NCBI GenBank assembly: GCA_964503455.1
Contig: CAZCZR010000004.1
Span: 1 to 50,143, forward strand
DNA length: 50,143 bases
From: CAZCZR01 sp964503455
GTDB lineage: Bacteria; Bacillota; Clostridia; UBA1381
Reading direction: 5' to 3'
Below are positions 36,629 to 44,480 of this stretch, one piece after another. Position 1 is the stretch's first letter; the number at the start of each line of letters is the position of its first letter. The notes beneath the pieces are model-generated. The model was not told the origin of the DNA, did no database searches, and saw only the letters and a list, made by a program, of their open reading frames with translations. Both the position numbers and the translations under genes were made by a program.

Positions 36629-38107
36629 ATGGCAGAATACAATATATACCGCGATATTGCCGAGCGTTCCGGGGGAGATGTATACATCGGCGTTGTGGGA
36701 CCCGTAAGAACCGGAAAATCTACGTTTATAAAGAAGTTCATGGATATGCTTGTTATACCGAATATAGCCGATCCGTATGAGGCTCAGCGCGCGGTTGACG
36801 AGCTTCCCCAGTCCGCCGCCGGACGCACTATTATGACCACCGAGCCTAAATTTATTCCCAATGAGGCGGCGGAAATATCTTTAGGCGACAATGCGCGGCT
36901 TCGGGTGCGTATGATCGACTGCGTGGGTTATATAGTTCCGGGTTCAATAGGCTATACGGAGGAGGACTCCCCCAGAATGGTAAGCACCCCATGGTTTGAT
37001 CATCCCATTTCCTTTAATGAGGCGGCGGAAATAGGCACCAAAAAGGTCATTACCGAACATTCCACCATAGGACTTGTCATCACGACCGACGGCACCATAA
37101 CCGAGATAAACCGCGAGGCGTATGTTGAAGCTGAGGGCAGGGTTATAGGCGAGCTTAAGGCTATGGGAAAGCCGTTTATAGTGCTTTTAAACTCCGTCGA
37201 GCCCGTATCCGCAAAGGCGGCGGCTTTAAAAGAGGACATATCCGCAAGATACGGTGTGCCGGTAATGTGCGCGAACTGCGCGGAGCTTAAAGCTGAGGAC
37301 ATATACAATATTATCGAAGCGGTGCTGTTTGAGTTCCCTGTCCGCGAAATAAATGTTAAAATACCTTCATGGGTGGATTCGCTTCCAAAGAATCATGCCT
37401 TAAAGACAGAGATAATACAGGCTGTAAGCGAGGCGTCCGCAAATATGACAAAGGTACGCGGAGCGCGCGGTATGTGCGACAAGCTGTCAGCGGCGGAATT
37501 TGCGAAGCGTGCCGTTATTGAGGGAATGGATCTTGGAGAGGGCAATATTGAGATAGATCTGACGTTTGAGGAATCTCTGTTTTACAGAACTCTTGGGGAG
37601 CTTTCGGGTTTTGACATTCCTGATGAAAAGCGGCTTATATCGCTTATGACGGAGCTTTCCGGAATAAAGGCGGAATACGACAAAATAAAAACGGCGCTTT
37701 GCGAAGTAAGAGAAAAGGGATATGGAATAGTATCTCCCACCACCGATGAGCTGACGCTTTATGAACCGAAGATAATGAAGCAGGGAGGACGCTACGGCAT
37801 CAGACTGAGAGCATCGGCTCCGTCGATACATATGATACGCGCCGACATAGAAACTACAGTAAGTCCCATTGTCGGTTCCGAAAAGCAAAGCCGCGAGCTT
37901 ATACAGTACCTTCTTGAGGAATTTGAAACTGATCCGAAAAAAATATGGGATTCAAATATTTTCGGCAAGTCGGTGTATGAGCTTGTAAACGAGGGACTGC
38001 ATAACAAGCTTGGGAAAATGCCGGAGGAATCGCAGCTGAAGCTGAAAGATACTCTGACAAGGATCATAAATGAGGGCTGCAGCGGATTGATTTGCATAAT
38101 TTTATAG
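36629..38107 (+). CDS. spoIVA: Stage IV sporulation protein A
   Basis: 492 residues, the same length as in Bacillus subtilis. ATPase that polymerises on the forespore outer membrane to form the spore-coat base. Walker A GPVRTGKSTFIKKF near residue 26, then the conserved DELPQSAAGRTIMTTEPKF. The C-terminus (NEGCSGLICIIL) matches the membrane-targeting end. ATG 36629 follows AGGGAGGATTAATA. Confidence 0.96.
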   Translation: MAEYNIYRDIAERSGGDVYIGVVGPVRTGKSTFIKKFMDMLVIPNIADPYEAQRAVDELPQSAAGRTIMTTEPKFIPNEAAEISLGDNARLRVRMIDCVGYIVPGSIGYTEEDSPRMVSTPWFDHPISFNEAAEIGTKKVITEHSTIGLVITTDGTITEINREAYVEAEGRVIGELKAMGKPFIVLLNSVEPVSAKAAALKEDISARYGVPVMCANCAELKAEDIYNIIEAVLFEFPVREINVKIPSWVDSLPKNHALKTEIIQAVSEASANMTKVRGARGMCDKLSAAEFAKRAVIEGMDLGEGNIEIDLTFEESLFYRTLGELSGFDIPDEKRLISLMTELSGIKAEYDKIKTALCEVREKGYGIVSPTTDELTLYEPKIMKQGGRYGIRLRASAPSIHMIRADIETTVSPIVGSEKQSRELIQYLLEEFETDPKKIWDSNIFGKSVYELVNEGLHNKLGKMPEESQLKLKDTLTRIINEGCSGLICIIL

Positions 38108-38117
38108 GAGGCGTGCG

Positions 38118-38816
38118 GTGAACAGAGTGATAAAAGCGTTATATGCTGCTTTGTGCGCGATGCTTCTTGTATCGTCATGCGCTTCGGACGGAGTAAAGGT
38201 AAAAAAGGATACGGCGGAGTATGAAACGGATGAGATGATAGTGAAATGTGATACGGCGGAGTTTTCCGGCACGGGCAATGCGGAGCTTGAGGCATATCTG
38301 AATGAAAGATATGCCTGCGATCTCTCCGATATAAGCGAAAAGCTTGCCGCCGCCGATAAGCGCGAACGCGTAAACGGCGAGAAATACTCCTACACCGGTG
38401 TGATCGAAACCGCAGGCAATGACAGGGATATTTTAAGCGTTGTAAAAGAGGAATATATCTACACCGGCGGCGCCCACGGCACATTGACGCGTACGGCTGA
38501 AAATATATACATACCATCCGGCGAAACATTCGTACTTTCGAATATGTTTTCTGATACGGACTATGCCGAGGTGCTTGAGCGAAAAATGAGCGAGACTGCG
38601 GCGAGGTATCCCGATGAGTACTCCGAGCTATGGGAAAAGCCGTCTGTAGGCGAAAAGGAGGAAGAAAACTTTTATATTGAGGGTGATAAACTGGTTATTT
38701 TCTATCAGCCCTATGAGTTGTCATACTATGCAAGAGGCGTGGTGGAATTTCCGATAGATATGAAGGATATAGCCGGATATCTGAAAGAGGATTTTAAGCC
38801 GCAAAAGACGCCCTAA
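38118..38816 (+). CDS. Lipoprotein with DUF4163/DUF3298 (RsiV-like) domains
   Basis: 232 residues from GTG 38118 (ATAGGAGGCG upstream). Signal peptide with lipobox LLVSSC (Cys at about 21), so probably membrane-anchored. The body carries YIYTGGAHGT and later FYIEGDKLVIFYQPYELSYYARG, signatures of the DUF4163-DUF3298 pair found in RsiV and PdaC-like proteins that bind lysozyme or wall polymers. Only 10 bases after spoIVA, so it may be made in sporulation. No sigma factor gene is adjacent. Confidence 0.8.
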   Translation: MNRVIKALYAALCAMLLVSSCASDGVKVKKDTAEYETDEMIVKCDTAEFSGTGNAELEAYLNERYACDLSDISEKLAAADKRERVNGEKYSYTGVIETAGNDRDILSVVKEEYIYTGGAHGTLTRTAENIYIPSGETFVLSNMFSDTDYAEVLERKMSETAARYPDEYSELWEKPSVGEKEEENFYIEGDKLVIFYQPYELSYYARGVVEFPIDMKDIAGYLKEDFKPQKTP

Positions 38817-38910
38817 ATTGAGAACCCCCCGTCTTAAGACAGGGGGCACTCAATGGTGGTGGTATATATGATAAAAGGGTATATGATAGTGAGTGTTCTC
38901 ACACCCACTA
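38817..38910. repeat. Two strong hairpins separated by direct repeats
   Basis: Hairpin A (38817-38854): ATTGAG..CTCAAT outer arms, CCCCC..GGGGG, inner palindrome GTCTTAAGAC. Hairpin B (38887-38910): TAGTG-A-GTGT-TCTC-ACAC-C-CACTA. Between them lies an imperfect direct repeat of GGTATAT-ATGATA. No ORF. Hairpin A could terminate the lipoprotein gene but has no T-run. The arrangement resembles the end structure of a miniature or IS200/IS605-type element, or an RNA; not resolved. Confidence 0.5.
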
Positions 38911-39032
38911 TAACTGTATAATAACATATTCTTCTAAAAAAGTCAAGCCTTTTTTTAAAAATATTTGCACTTTATACGATTTATTATATATTTAGCACAA
39001 AAACATAACAAAATAATGTTAATTTTAACGGT
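38911..39032. other. AT-rich convergent gap
   Basis: No gene. AAAAAAG..CTTTTTTT (about 38935-38957) could act as a weak terminator for radA, which ends at 39033 on the minus strand. Confidence 0.35.
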
Positions 39033-40421
39033 CTATTGTTTATTGCGCTTGAGCATGGCTATCATTTGGCTTATATGAGTAATGCCATTAACGGCAAAAT
39101 CCTTTGGCAGTTTGATGCCCCTTAAAGCTATCTTCGGTACGACAGCGGAGGTGAATCCAAGCTTTGCCGCCTCTGAAAGGCGCTTCTCAAGCCTGACCAC
39201 GTTGCGAAGTTCTCCGCCCAGACCCACCTCGCCGAGAAACAGCATATTCGGCGGCAGTACAACATCCTTTGCGGCTGAAGCAATGGCAGCGCATATGCCG
39301 AGATCGATTCCGGGATCGTCTATTCTGAGACCTCCCGCGACGTTCATATATACATCAGTATTCCCCAGACCCAGACGCGCGCGCTTTTCAAGCACGGCTA
39401 TAAGCAGAAGCAGCCTGTTCATATCAATACCGGATGACATTCTTCTGGGATTGCCGAAGCCTGTCGGCGTAACGAGAGCCTGCAATTCGGCAAGCACTCC
39501 GCGGGAGCCTTCCATAGTGCATATGACCGCGCTGCCCGACACATCATTGACCTTTCCCGCCAAAAGCATAGCCGACGGATTCTCAACTTCCGACAAGCCG
39601 CGCGCCCCCATTTCAAACACGCCTATTTCATTTGTCGAGCCGAAACGGTTTTTAACGCTGCGAAGTATGCGGAAGGTCATATTGCCATCGCCTTCAAAAT
39701 AAAGCACCGTGTCCACCATGTGTTCAAGAACTCTCGGTCCGGCGATGGAGCCGTCTTTGGTCACGTGACCGACAATAAACATGGCGATATTGGAACGTTT
39801 TGCTATGTGCATAAAAGCATTGGCGGCTTCCCGCACCTGCGGCACACTGCCTGCGGCGGAAGAAATATCCTCGCGATGCATGGTCTGTATAGAGTCGATT
39901 ATAACAAGCTCCGGCTTTATTTCCGCGATCATATCCGTTATGGTAATAACGTCGGTTTCGGATATTAGATAGATCTCTCCGTCATTCACGCCAAGGCGCT
40001 CCGCCCTTAATTTGATCTGACTTTCGGATTCCTCGCCGGATATATAAAGGACCCTTCTTTTTTCACCGATGCTTTTGCATATCTGGAGCAGGAGCGTGGA
40101 TTTGCCTATGCCCGGCTCGCCGCCCACAAGAACAAGCGAACCTTTTACAACACCTCCGCCCAAAACTCTGTCAAGCTCCGAAAGCCCTGTCTTGTACCGT
40201 GCCTCTGAATTGACCTCGACCTCTGCAATACGTTTAGGTGTTTTCGATGCCGAAAGAGGACGAGTGTTTCTCAATATGCCCGCCGCGCCGGACGGCTTTG
40301 CGGGTTCAAGGATCGTTTCCTGCATAGTATTCCATTTTCCGCAGGAAGGGCATTTGCCCATCCATTTCGGCGTCTGATACCCACATTCCGAGCAGATAAA
40401 CGCGTTTTTTGTCTTTGCCAT
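39033..40421 (-). CDS. radA: DNA repair protein RadA
   Basis: 462 residues. Branch-migration helicase in recombination. N-terminal zinc finger CSECGYQTPKWMGKCPSC, RecA-like Walker A GEPGIGKSTLLLQ, RadA-specific VKNRFGSTNEIG, and a C-terminal Lon-like P domain. Start ATG follows AAAAGGAGCC, only 14 bases after pflA, so it appears to be the last gene of the pfl operon, an unusual neighbour. Confidence 0.95.
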   Translation of the reverse strand: MAKTKNAFICSECGYQTPKWMGKCPSCGKWNTMQETILEPAKPSGAAGILRNTRPLSASKTPKRIAEVEVNSEARYKTGLSELDRVLGGGVVKGSLVLVGGEPGIGKSTLLLQICKSIGEKRRVLYISGEESESQIKLRAERLGVNDGEIYLISETDVITITDMIAEIKPELVIIDSIQTMHREDISSAAGSVPQVREAANAFMHIAKRSNIAMFIVGHVTKDGSIAGPRVLEHMVDTVLYFEGDGNMTFRILRSVKNRFGSTNEIGVFEMGARGLSEVENPSAMLLAGKVNDVSGSAVICTMEGSRGVLAELQALVTPTGFGNPRRMSSGIDMNRLLLLIAVLEKRARLGLGNTDVYMNVAGGLRIDDPGIDLGICAAIASAAKDVVLPPNMLFLGEVGLGGELRNVVRLEKRLSEAAKLGFTSAVVPKIALRGIKLPKDFAVNGITHISQMIAMLKRNKQ

Positions 40422-40435
40422 TGCACCGGCTCCTT

Positions 40436-41200
40436 TTAAAGTGTATTTTTATTCTTTTCGTCATTCACTCCGCGCATTATTACCTCGCGCGCATGACCCG
40501 CCTGCTCTTTTGTAAGCGGCGGAGTGTCGCCGAGAGGATATTCCATGCCAAGGCGCGCGTACTTAGCCTTGCCCATGTCGTGATACTTCAGCACCTCTAT
40601 GGCGTGTACGTTTGAAAGCGATCCGACAAAGCGTCCGAGCCTGTATAATAGCTCGTCATCATAAGTTATCCCCGGCACAGTGACGTGGCGTATCCAAACA
40701 GGAATTTTTTTCTCGTCCAGCCATTTGGCAAAATCGAGTATATTCTCATTTGAATAAGAGGTGAGCTTTTTATGCCCATCGTTGTCAATGTGTTTAATAT
40801 CAAGAAGCACCAGATCGGTATACTTTATAAGAGTATCAAATTTGGCGAGTATATCCGCGCTGCTGCGTCTGAATGTGACGCCGGAGGTATCAAGCGCTGT
40901 GTGTATGCCCCTTTCGCGGCACATACGAAACAGCTCCGTAACAAAATCTATCTGCAAAAGCGGCTCACCGCCGCTGACAGTGATACCGCCTTTTTTAAAA
41001 AATTCGGAGCATGAATCGTATTTTTTCAATATCTCCTCCGGAGTTGTAAGCTTTCCGCCGGAAACGTCCTGAGTGTCGGGATTATGACAGTACAGGCAGC
41101 GCATGGGACAGCCCTGCATAAAGACCACGAATCTGACTCCGGGGCCGTCAACGGTCCCGAAGGATTCGGTAGAGTGTATTCTGCCCGTTATGCCTCTCAT
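40436..41200 (-). CDS. pflA: Pyruvate formate-lyase activating enzyme
   Basis: 254 residues. Radical-SAM enzyme that abstracts hydrogen from the PFL glycine. Cluster cysteines C31, C35 and C38 (CPMRCLYC), SGGEPLLQ, and DLVLLDIKH are typical. ATG overlaps the stop of the glycyl-radical domain gene (ATGA), tying its translation to its substrate protein. Confidence 0.95.
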   Translation of the reverse strand: MRGITGRIHSTESFGTVDGPGVRFVVFMQGCPMRCLYCHNPDTQDVSGGKLTTPEEILKKYDSCSEFFKKGGITVSGGEPLLQIDFVTELFRMCRERGIHTALDTSGVTFRRSSADILAKFDTLIKYTDLVLLDIKHIDNDGHKKLTSYSNENILDFAKWLDEKKIPVWIRHVTVPGITYDDELLYRLGRFVGSLSNVHAIEVLKYHDMGKAKYARLGMEYPLGDTPPLTKEQAGHAREVIMRGVNDEKNKNTL

Positions 41201-41439
41201 ACGGACGCATGGAACGTGCGCGAGATAACATCGTCCTGCTGCTCCTTTGTAAGCTTGTTAAAATTCACCGCATAGCCGGATACTCTTACGGTCAGCTGCG
41301 GATATTTTTCCGGATGCTTTTGCGCATCTATAAGCGTCTCGCGAGTGAATACGTTTACGTTTAAGTGATGTCCGCCCTTTTGGAAATAACCGTCGAGCAG
41401 ATTTACCAGATTTTCAACCTGAGGTGTTGCCTTTGACAT
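41197..41439 (-). CDS. Stand-alone glycyl-radical domain of pyruvate formate-lyase
   Basis: 80 residues, MSKATPQVENLVNLLDGYFQ at the N-terminus. It matches the last 80 residues of classical PflB, including GGHHLNVNVF and the glycyl-radical loop RVSGYAVNF (radical Gly55). Its own ribosome site AAGGAGGAATTTAAA precedes the ATG. It is separated from the core gene by 42 bases holding TGA and TAG in the same frame. Role by analogy: forms the radical-bearing C-terminal piece of the lyase, like the E. coli spare part GrcA/YfiD but much shorter and sitting as the only copy next to a core that lacks this domain. Confidence 0.9.
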   Translation of the reverse strand: MSKATPQVENLVNLLDGYFQKGGHHLNVNVFTRETLIDAQKHPEKYPQLTVRVSGYAVNFNKLTKEQQDDVISRTFHASV

Positions 41440-41481
41440 TTTAAATTCCTCCTTGTAGTCCTATTCCTGAGCCGATGTAAA

Positions 41482-43515
41482 TCAGCAGCCCATATATATA
41501 ATATCATCCTTGCCGAGAGCGTCGGGTATTATCGAAAAAGTATTCGATATACCGTCCTGAGCGTCCCTGAACGGAAGCTTTGCCACCGATGACAGCGACG
41601 CAACAGCGCCGCAGCAGTCTCTGCCGTGCATCGGATTTGCTCCCGGAGCCAGAGGCACACCCTGCGCCCTTCCGTCGGGAGTGTTGCCTGTCTTTTTGCC
41701 ATATACCACATTTGATGTGATAGTAAGGATCGACATTGTGGGGACGCTGTCGCGGTAGGTATGGTGCTTTTTGATCTTGTCCATAAAGCTCGATACTATA
41801 TGCGATGCGATGTCGTCAACTCTGTCATCGTTATTGCCGTACTTGGGGAAGTCTCCCTCTATATCATAATCGACAACGATGCCGTCCTTATCGCGTATGG
41901 GTCTTACTTTGGCGTACTTGATAGCCGACAGCGAGTCTGCAACGACTGAAAGTCCGGCTATGCCCGTAGCGAAATAACGCTTTACATCTCTGTCATGCAG
42001 AGCCATCTGAACGCGCTCATAGCAATACTTGTCGTGCATATAGTGTATTACGTTAAGAGTGTTGACATAAAGTCCCGCGAGCCATTCCATCATGGCGTCA
42101 TACTTTTCCATTACGTCATCGTAATCAAGGTACTCGCCCTCGCAGCATCTGTACTTAGGTCCCACCTGTTCCTTGGTCACTTCATCCACGCCGCCGTTTA
42201 TTGCGTAAAGCAGACACTTTGCAAGGTTTGCCCTCGCGCCGAAAAACTGCATTTCCTTGCCTATCCTCATGGAAGATACGCAGCAGGCGATAGCATAGTC
42301 ATCGCCATGAACGCTTCTCATAAGATCATCATTCTCGTATTGGATAGATGAGGTCTTGATTGACATTGAAGCGCAGTAGTTTTTAAAGTTCTCCGGCAGA
42401 TTTACCGACCACAGCACCGTCATATTAGGCTCCGGCGCTGTTCCGAGGTTGTCAAGAGTGTGCAGATATCTGAATGAATTTTTTGTAACCATGTGTCTGC
42501 CGTCGATGCCGACGCCGGCTATAGACTCCGTTACCCATGTCGGATCACCCGAGAACAGCTCGTTGTATTCGGGCGTCCTTGCGAATTTTACCATGCGCAG
42601 CTTCATTATAAAGTGATCGATAAGCTCCTGCGCCTGCTCCTCTGTGATAATTCCGTTTTTGAGATCTCTTTCGATATATATGTCAAGGAAGGTAGATGTT
42701 CTTCCAAGACTCATCGCTGCGCCGTTTTGCTCCTTGACCGCCGCAAGATAACCGAAGTAAAGCCACTGTACGGCTTCCTTTGCGGTCTTTGCCGGACGCG
42801 AGATGTCATAACCGTATATCGCGCCCAGCTGACGAAGCTCATCAAGTGCGCGCAGCTGCTCCGAAAGCTCTTCTCTAAGTCTTATATTTTTTGAAGTCAT
42901 TCTGACAAGCGAGGTGTCAAGCTGATGCTTCTTGTCCTCTATAAGCCTGTCTATGCCGTAAAGAGCCACACGCCTGTAGTCGCCGATGATCCTGCCCCTG
43001 CCGTAAGCATCGGGCAGACCGGTGATTATAGCTGCGTGACGGGCTTTTTTCATTTCGGGAGTATATGCGTCAAACACGCCCTGATTATGAGTTTTTCTGT
43101 ATTTTGTAAATATCTCGACTATTTTGGGATCTACTTCATAGCCGTACTGCTTGCAGGCATTTTGAGCCATTCTTATCCCGCCGAATGGCTGGAGCGATCT
43201 TTTGAAAGGCTTGTCCGTCTGAAGGCCGACAATCTGTTCAAGGTCCTTGTCCAAATATCCCGCGCCGTGCGATGTGATCGTGGAAACGACGCTTGTGTCC
43301 ATATCCAAAACGCCGCCCGCTTTTATTTCCTTATCCGACAGATCCGTTACCATGCTCCAAAGCTTTTTTGTAGCCTCTGTAGGATCTGCAAGAAATTCTC
43401 CGTCGCCGTCGTAGGGGGTGTAGTTTCTTTGTATAAAATCACGTACATTTACGCGAAGCGCCCAGCTTCCATTAACAAAGCCCTCCCATTCGGGAGCGTA
43501 CTGAAATTTCGCCAT
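41482..43515 (-). CDS. pflB: Pyruvate formate-lyase core lacking the glycyl-radical domain
   Basis: 677 residues from ATG 43515 (AAGGAGGAAAACAGC upstream). Converts pyruvate plus CoA to acetyl-CoA plus formate. Catalytic cysteines C411-C412 (AIACCVSSM) and substrate-binding regions are intact. The protein stops at IIYMGC, right where classical PflB (about 760 residues) continues into the glycyl-radical domain. Core plus the next gene equals a full enzyme length. No glycine-radical loop exists in this chain, so it must pair with the 80-residue protein to act. Confidence 0.93.
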   Translation of the reverse strand: MAKFQYAPEWEGFVNGSWALRVNVRDFIQRNYTPYDGDGEFLADPTEATKKLWSMVTDLSDKEIKAGGVLDMDTSVVSTITSHGAGYLDKDLEQIVGLQTDKPFKRSLQPFGGIRMAQNACKQYGYEVDPKIVEIFTKYRKTHNQGVFDAYTPEMKKARHAAIITGLPDAYGRGRIIGDYRRVALYGIDRLIEDKKHQLDTSLVRMTSKNIRLREELSEQLRALDELRQLGAIYGYDISRPAKTAKEAVQWLYFGYLAAVKEQNGAAMSLGRTSTFLDIYIERDLKNGIITEEQAQELIDHFIMKLRMVKFARTPEYNELFSGDPTWVTESIAGVGIDGRHMVTKNSFRYLHTLDNLGTAPEPNMTVLWSVNLPENFKNYCASMSIKTSSIQYENDDLMRSVHGDDYAIACCVSSMRIGKEMQFFGARANLAKCLLYAINGGVDEVTKEQVGPKYRCCEGEYLDYDDVMEKYDAMMEWLAGLYVNTLNVIHYMHDKYCYERVQMALHDRDVKRYFATGIAGLSVVADSLSAIKYAKVRPIRDKDGIVVDYDIEGDFPKYGNNDDRVDDIASHIVSSFMDKIKKHHTYRDSVPTMSILTITSNVVYGKKTGNTPDGRAQGVPLAPGANPMHGRDCCGAVASLSSVAKLPFRDAQDGISNTFSIIPDALGKDDIIYMGC

Positions 43516-43621
43516 GCTGTTTTCCTCCTTATACACGTCCGTCAGACAGACGCATACCACTATATATTGTATATCGGCTATATACTATATACCTTATCAT
43601 GTTGTTTTGCTTCCAAAAGCT

Positions 43622-43650
43622 ATTATACTATGCCTTTAATGGTTTGTCAA
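43622..43650 (-). promoter_or_regulatory. pfl operon promoter
   Basis: Reading the minus strand: -35 TTGACA (43650-43645), 17-base spacer, -10 TATAAT (43627-43622). Both perfect. Leaves a leader of about 100 bases that is rich in TATA steps. Confidence 0.9.
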
Positions 43651-43770
43651 CACTATTCTTATAAAAAATGCTCTTTTCTATTATATTCTCTATTTTGCCC
43701 TGTTTTATGCCTCCGGTTTCAGCCTCGTTTGGATAAACTTTCAATTAAAATGCTTGTCTTAACGCCAATA

Positions 43771-43811
43771 AAAAAATGCACAAATACAACAAGAAATTTT
43801 TGTGCATTTTT
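43771..43811. terminator. Hairpin with A/T flanks between divergent units
   Basis: AAAAATGCACAAA (43772-43784 region) and TTTTTGTGCATTTTT (43797-43811). It looks like a terminator in either direction, yet no gene ends here. It may insulate the two divergent promoters, or bind a regulator. Confidence 0.55.
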
Positions 43812-43846
43812 AAAGCGAATTTCACAAATATTTTTTAAAAAAACTA

Positions 43847-43875
43847 TTGACTTTTGTGCAAAGATGATGTATACT
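43847..43875 (+). promoter_or_regulatory. Promoter of the small-ORF unit
   Basis: -35 TTGACT (43847-43852), 17-base spacer, -10 TATACT (43870-43875). The transcript would begin with the hairpin GGGAAG-ATAAAG-CTTCCC (43889-43906). Confidence 0.75.
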
Positions 43876-43943
43876 ATAATCAGAAGAAGGGAAGATAAAG
43901 CTTCCCGAAAAACAGAGCCAAGAAAGAGAAGGAGGGGATGCCG

Positions 43944-44042
43944 ATGAACAGTATCGAGGAACAGCTTTTTGAAAATGGATTAAATGACGGATCATTTCAG
44001 GCTGCAGGTTTAAACATTGGGAAGCCCCAAAGGGCAAGATAA
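43944..44042 (+). CDS. Small ORF of 32 codons, function unknown
   Basis: ATG at 43944 preceded by a very strong ribosome site (AAGGAGGGG); an in-frame ATG at 43938 is too close to it. The peptide starts MNSIEEQLFENGLNDG and ends in a basic QRAR. No membrane segment or Cys. Codon choice is consistent with translation, but the length is too short to judge. A GCCC-CAAA-GGGC hairpin overlaps its last codons. Could be a leader peptide, a small regulator or a dual-function RNA. Confidence 0.5.
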   Translation: MNSIEEQLFENGLNDGSFQAAGLNIGKPQRAR

Positions 44043-44284
44043 CCTATACACCAAATTTTTCTTAATACAAGATCGGCTTATTTGTGCAGGCTGCATCGTT
44101 TGAGCGGTGCATATGAGTGTATTATCGAAAACGTACCTTCATAGTAAGCGCACTTATAAAATTACTGCCGGAAAGGCGTTTAATATATGCCTTGGTGGGT
44201 TGTCCCGTTTACAGACAGCAAATAGTAATTTTTAATACCGCATAATTCATTTTCATATAATTCACCTAAAATTTAATAACGGGC
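44043..44284 (+). ncRNA. Structured 3' portion of the small-ORF transcript
   Basis: Pairings I can trace: GCATCG with CGGTGC (about 44090-44110), AAAATTACT (44158-44166) with AGTAATTTT (44224-44232, perfect 9 bases), and inside it AAGGC with GCCTT and GGG with CCC. The last about 50 bases are AT-rich. No ORF. Not a family I can name. Confidence 0.35.
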
Positions 44285-44316
44285 AAAGAGGCTCTTTTAA
44301 AAGCAGAGCCTCTTTT
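44285..44316 (+). terminator. Terminator of the small-ORF unit
   Basis: AAAGAGGCTC (44285-44294) and GAGCCTCTTTT (44306-44316). Textbook intrinsic terminator. Confidence 0.9.
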
Positions 44317-44336
44317 GCTTTTCCGTAAGCTTGTCG

Positions 44337-44368
44337 GCAGATGTAATCAGAAGGCATCTGCTTTTTTT
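44337..44368 (+). terminator. Second tandem terminator
   Basis: GCAGATG (44337-44343) with CATCTGC (44355-44361), then seven Ts. Together with the first it fully isolates the sporulation gene downstream. Confidence 0.9.
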
Positions 44369-44422
44369 GCGCTCTTTTGTCGGGGAGGACGATTATTTAA
44401 CGCAATGCATATAAAATTTCAT

Positions 44423-44451
44423 GTATAGAAATCCCCTATATGGAAATAATA
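44423..44451 (+). promoter_or_regulatory. Sigma-F promoter of the SpoIIQ-like gene
   Basis: -35 GTATA (44423-44427), 14-base spacer, -10 GGAAATAATA (44442-44451). It fits the forespore sigma-F consensus (GYATA / GGNRANAHTR) at every fixed base. It lies inside the 5' extension of the open frame, which shows that the extension is not translated. Confidence 0.8.
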
Positions 44452-44480
44452 CCATTATCAAACCGACAGGAGGAAAAGCA

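Noticed and set aside
38118..38816. Anti-sigma factor RsiV
   Set aside because: It has a lipobox signal rather than a cytoplasmic anti-sigma segment, and no sigma gene is adjacent.
41440..41484. Possible selenocysteine or read-through at the TGA between the PFL pieces
   Set aside because: A second in-frame stop (TAG) follows within seven codons, the gap contains a strong ribosome site, and the spacer codons do not resemble PFL sequence. Two separate genes is the simpler reading.
43800..43865. Rex (redox) operator between the divergent units
   Set aside because: TTGTG and CACAA half-sites occur but the spacing is far longer than the known Rex palindrome.
42925..43947. 340-codon open frame on the plus strand
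   Set aside because: It lies antisense to the pflB core and its promoter region, has no ribosome site, and the composition is that of a shadow frame.
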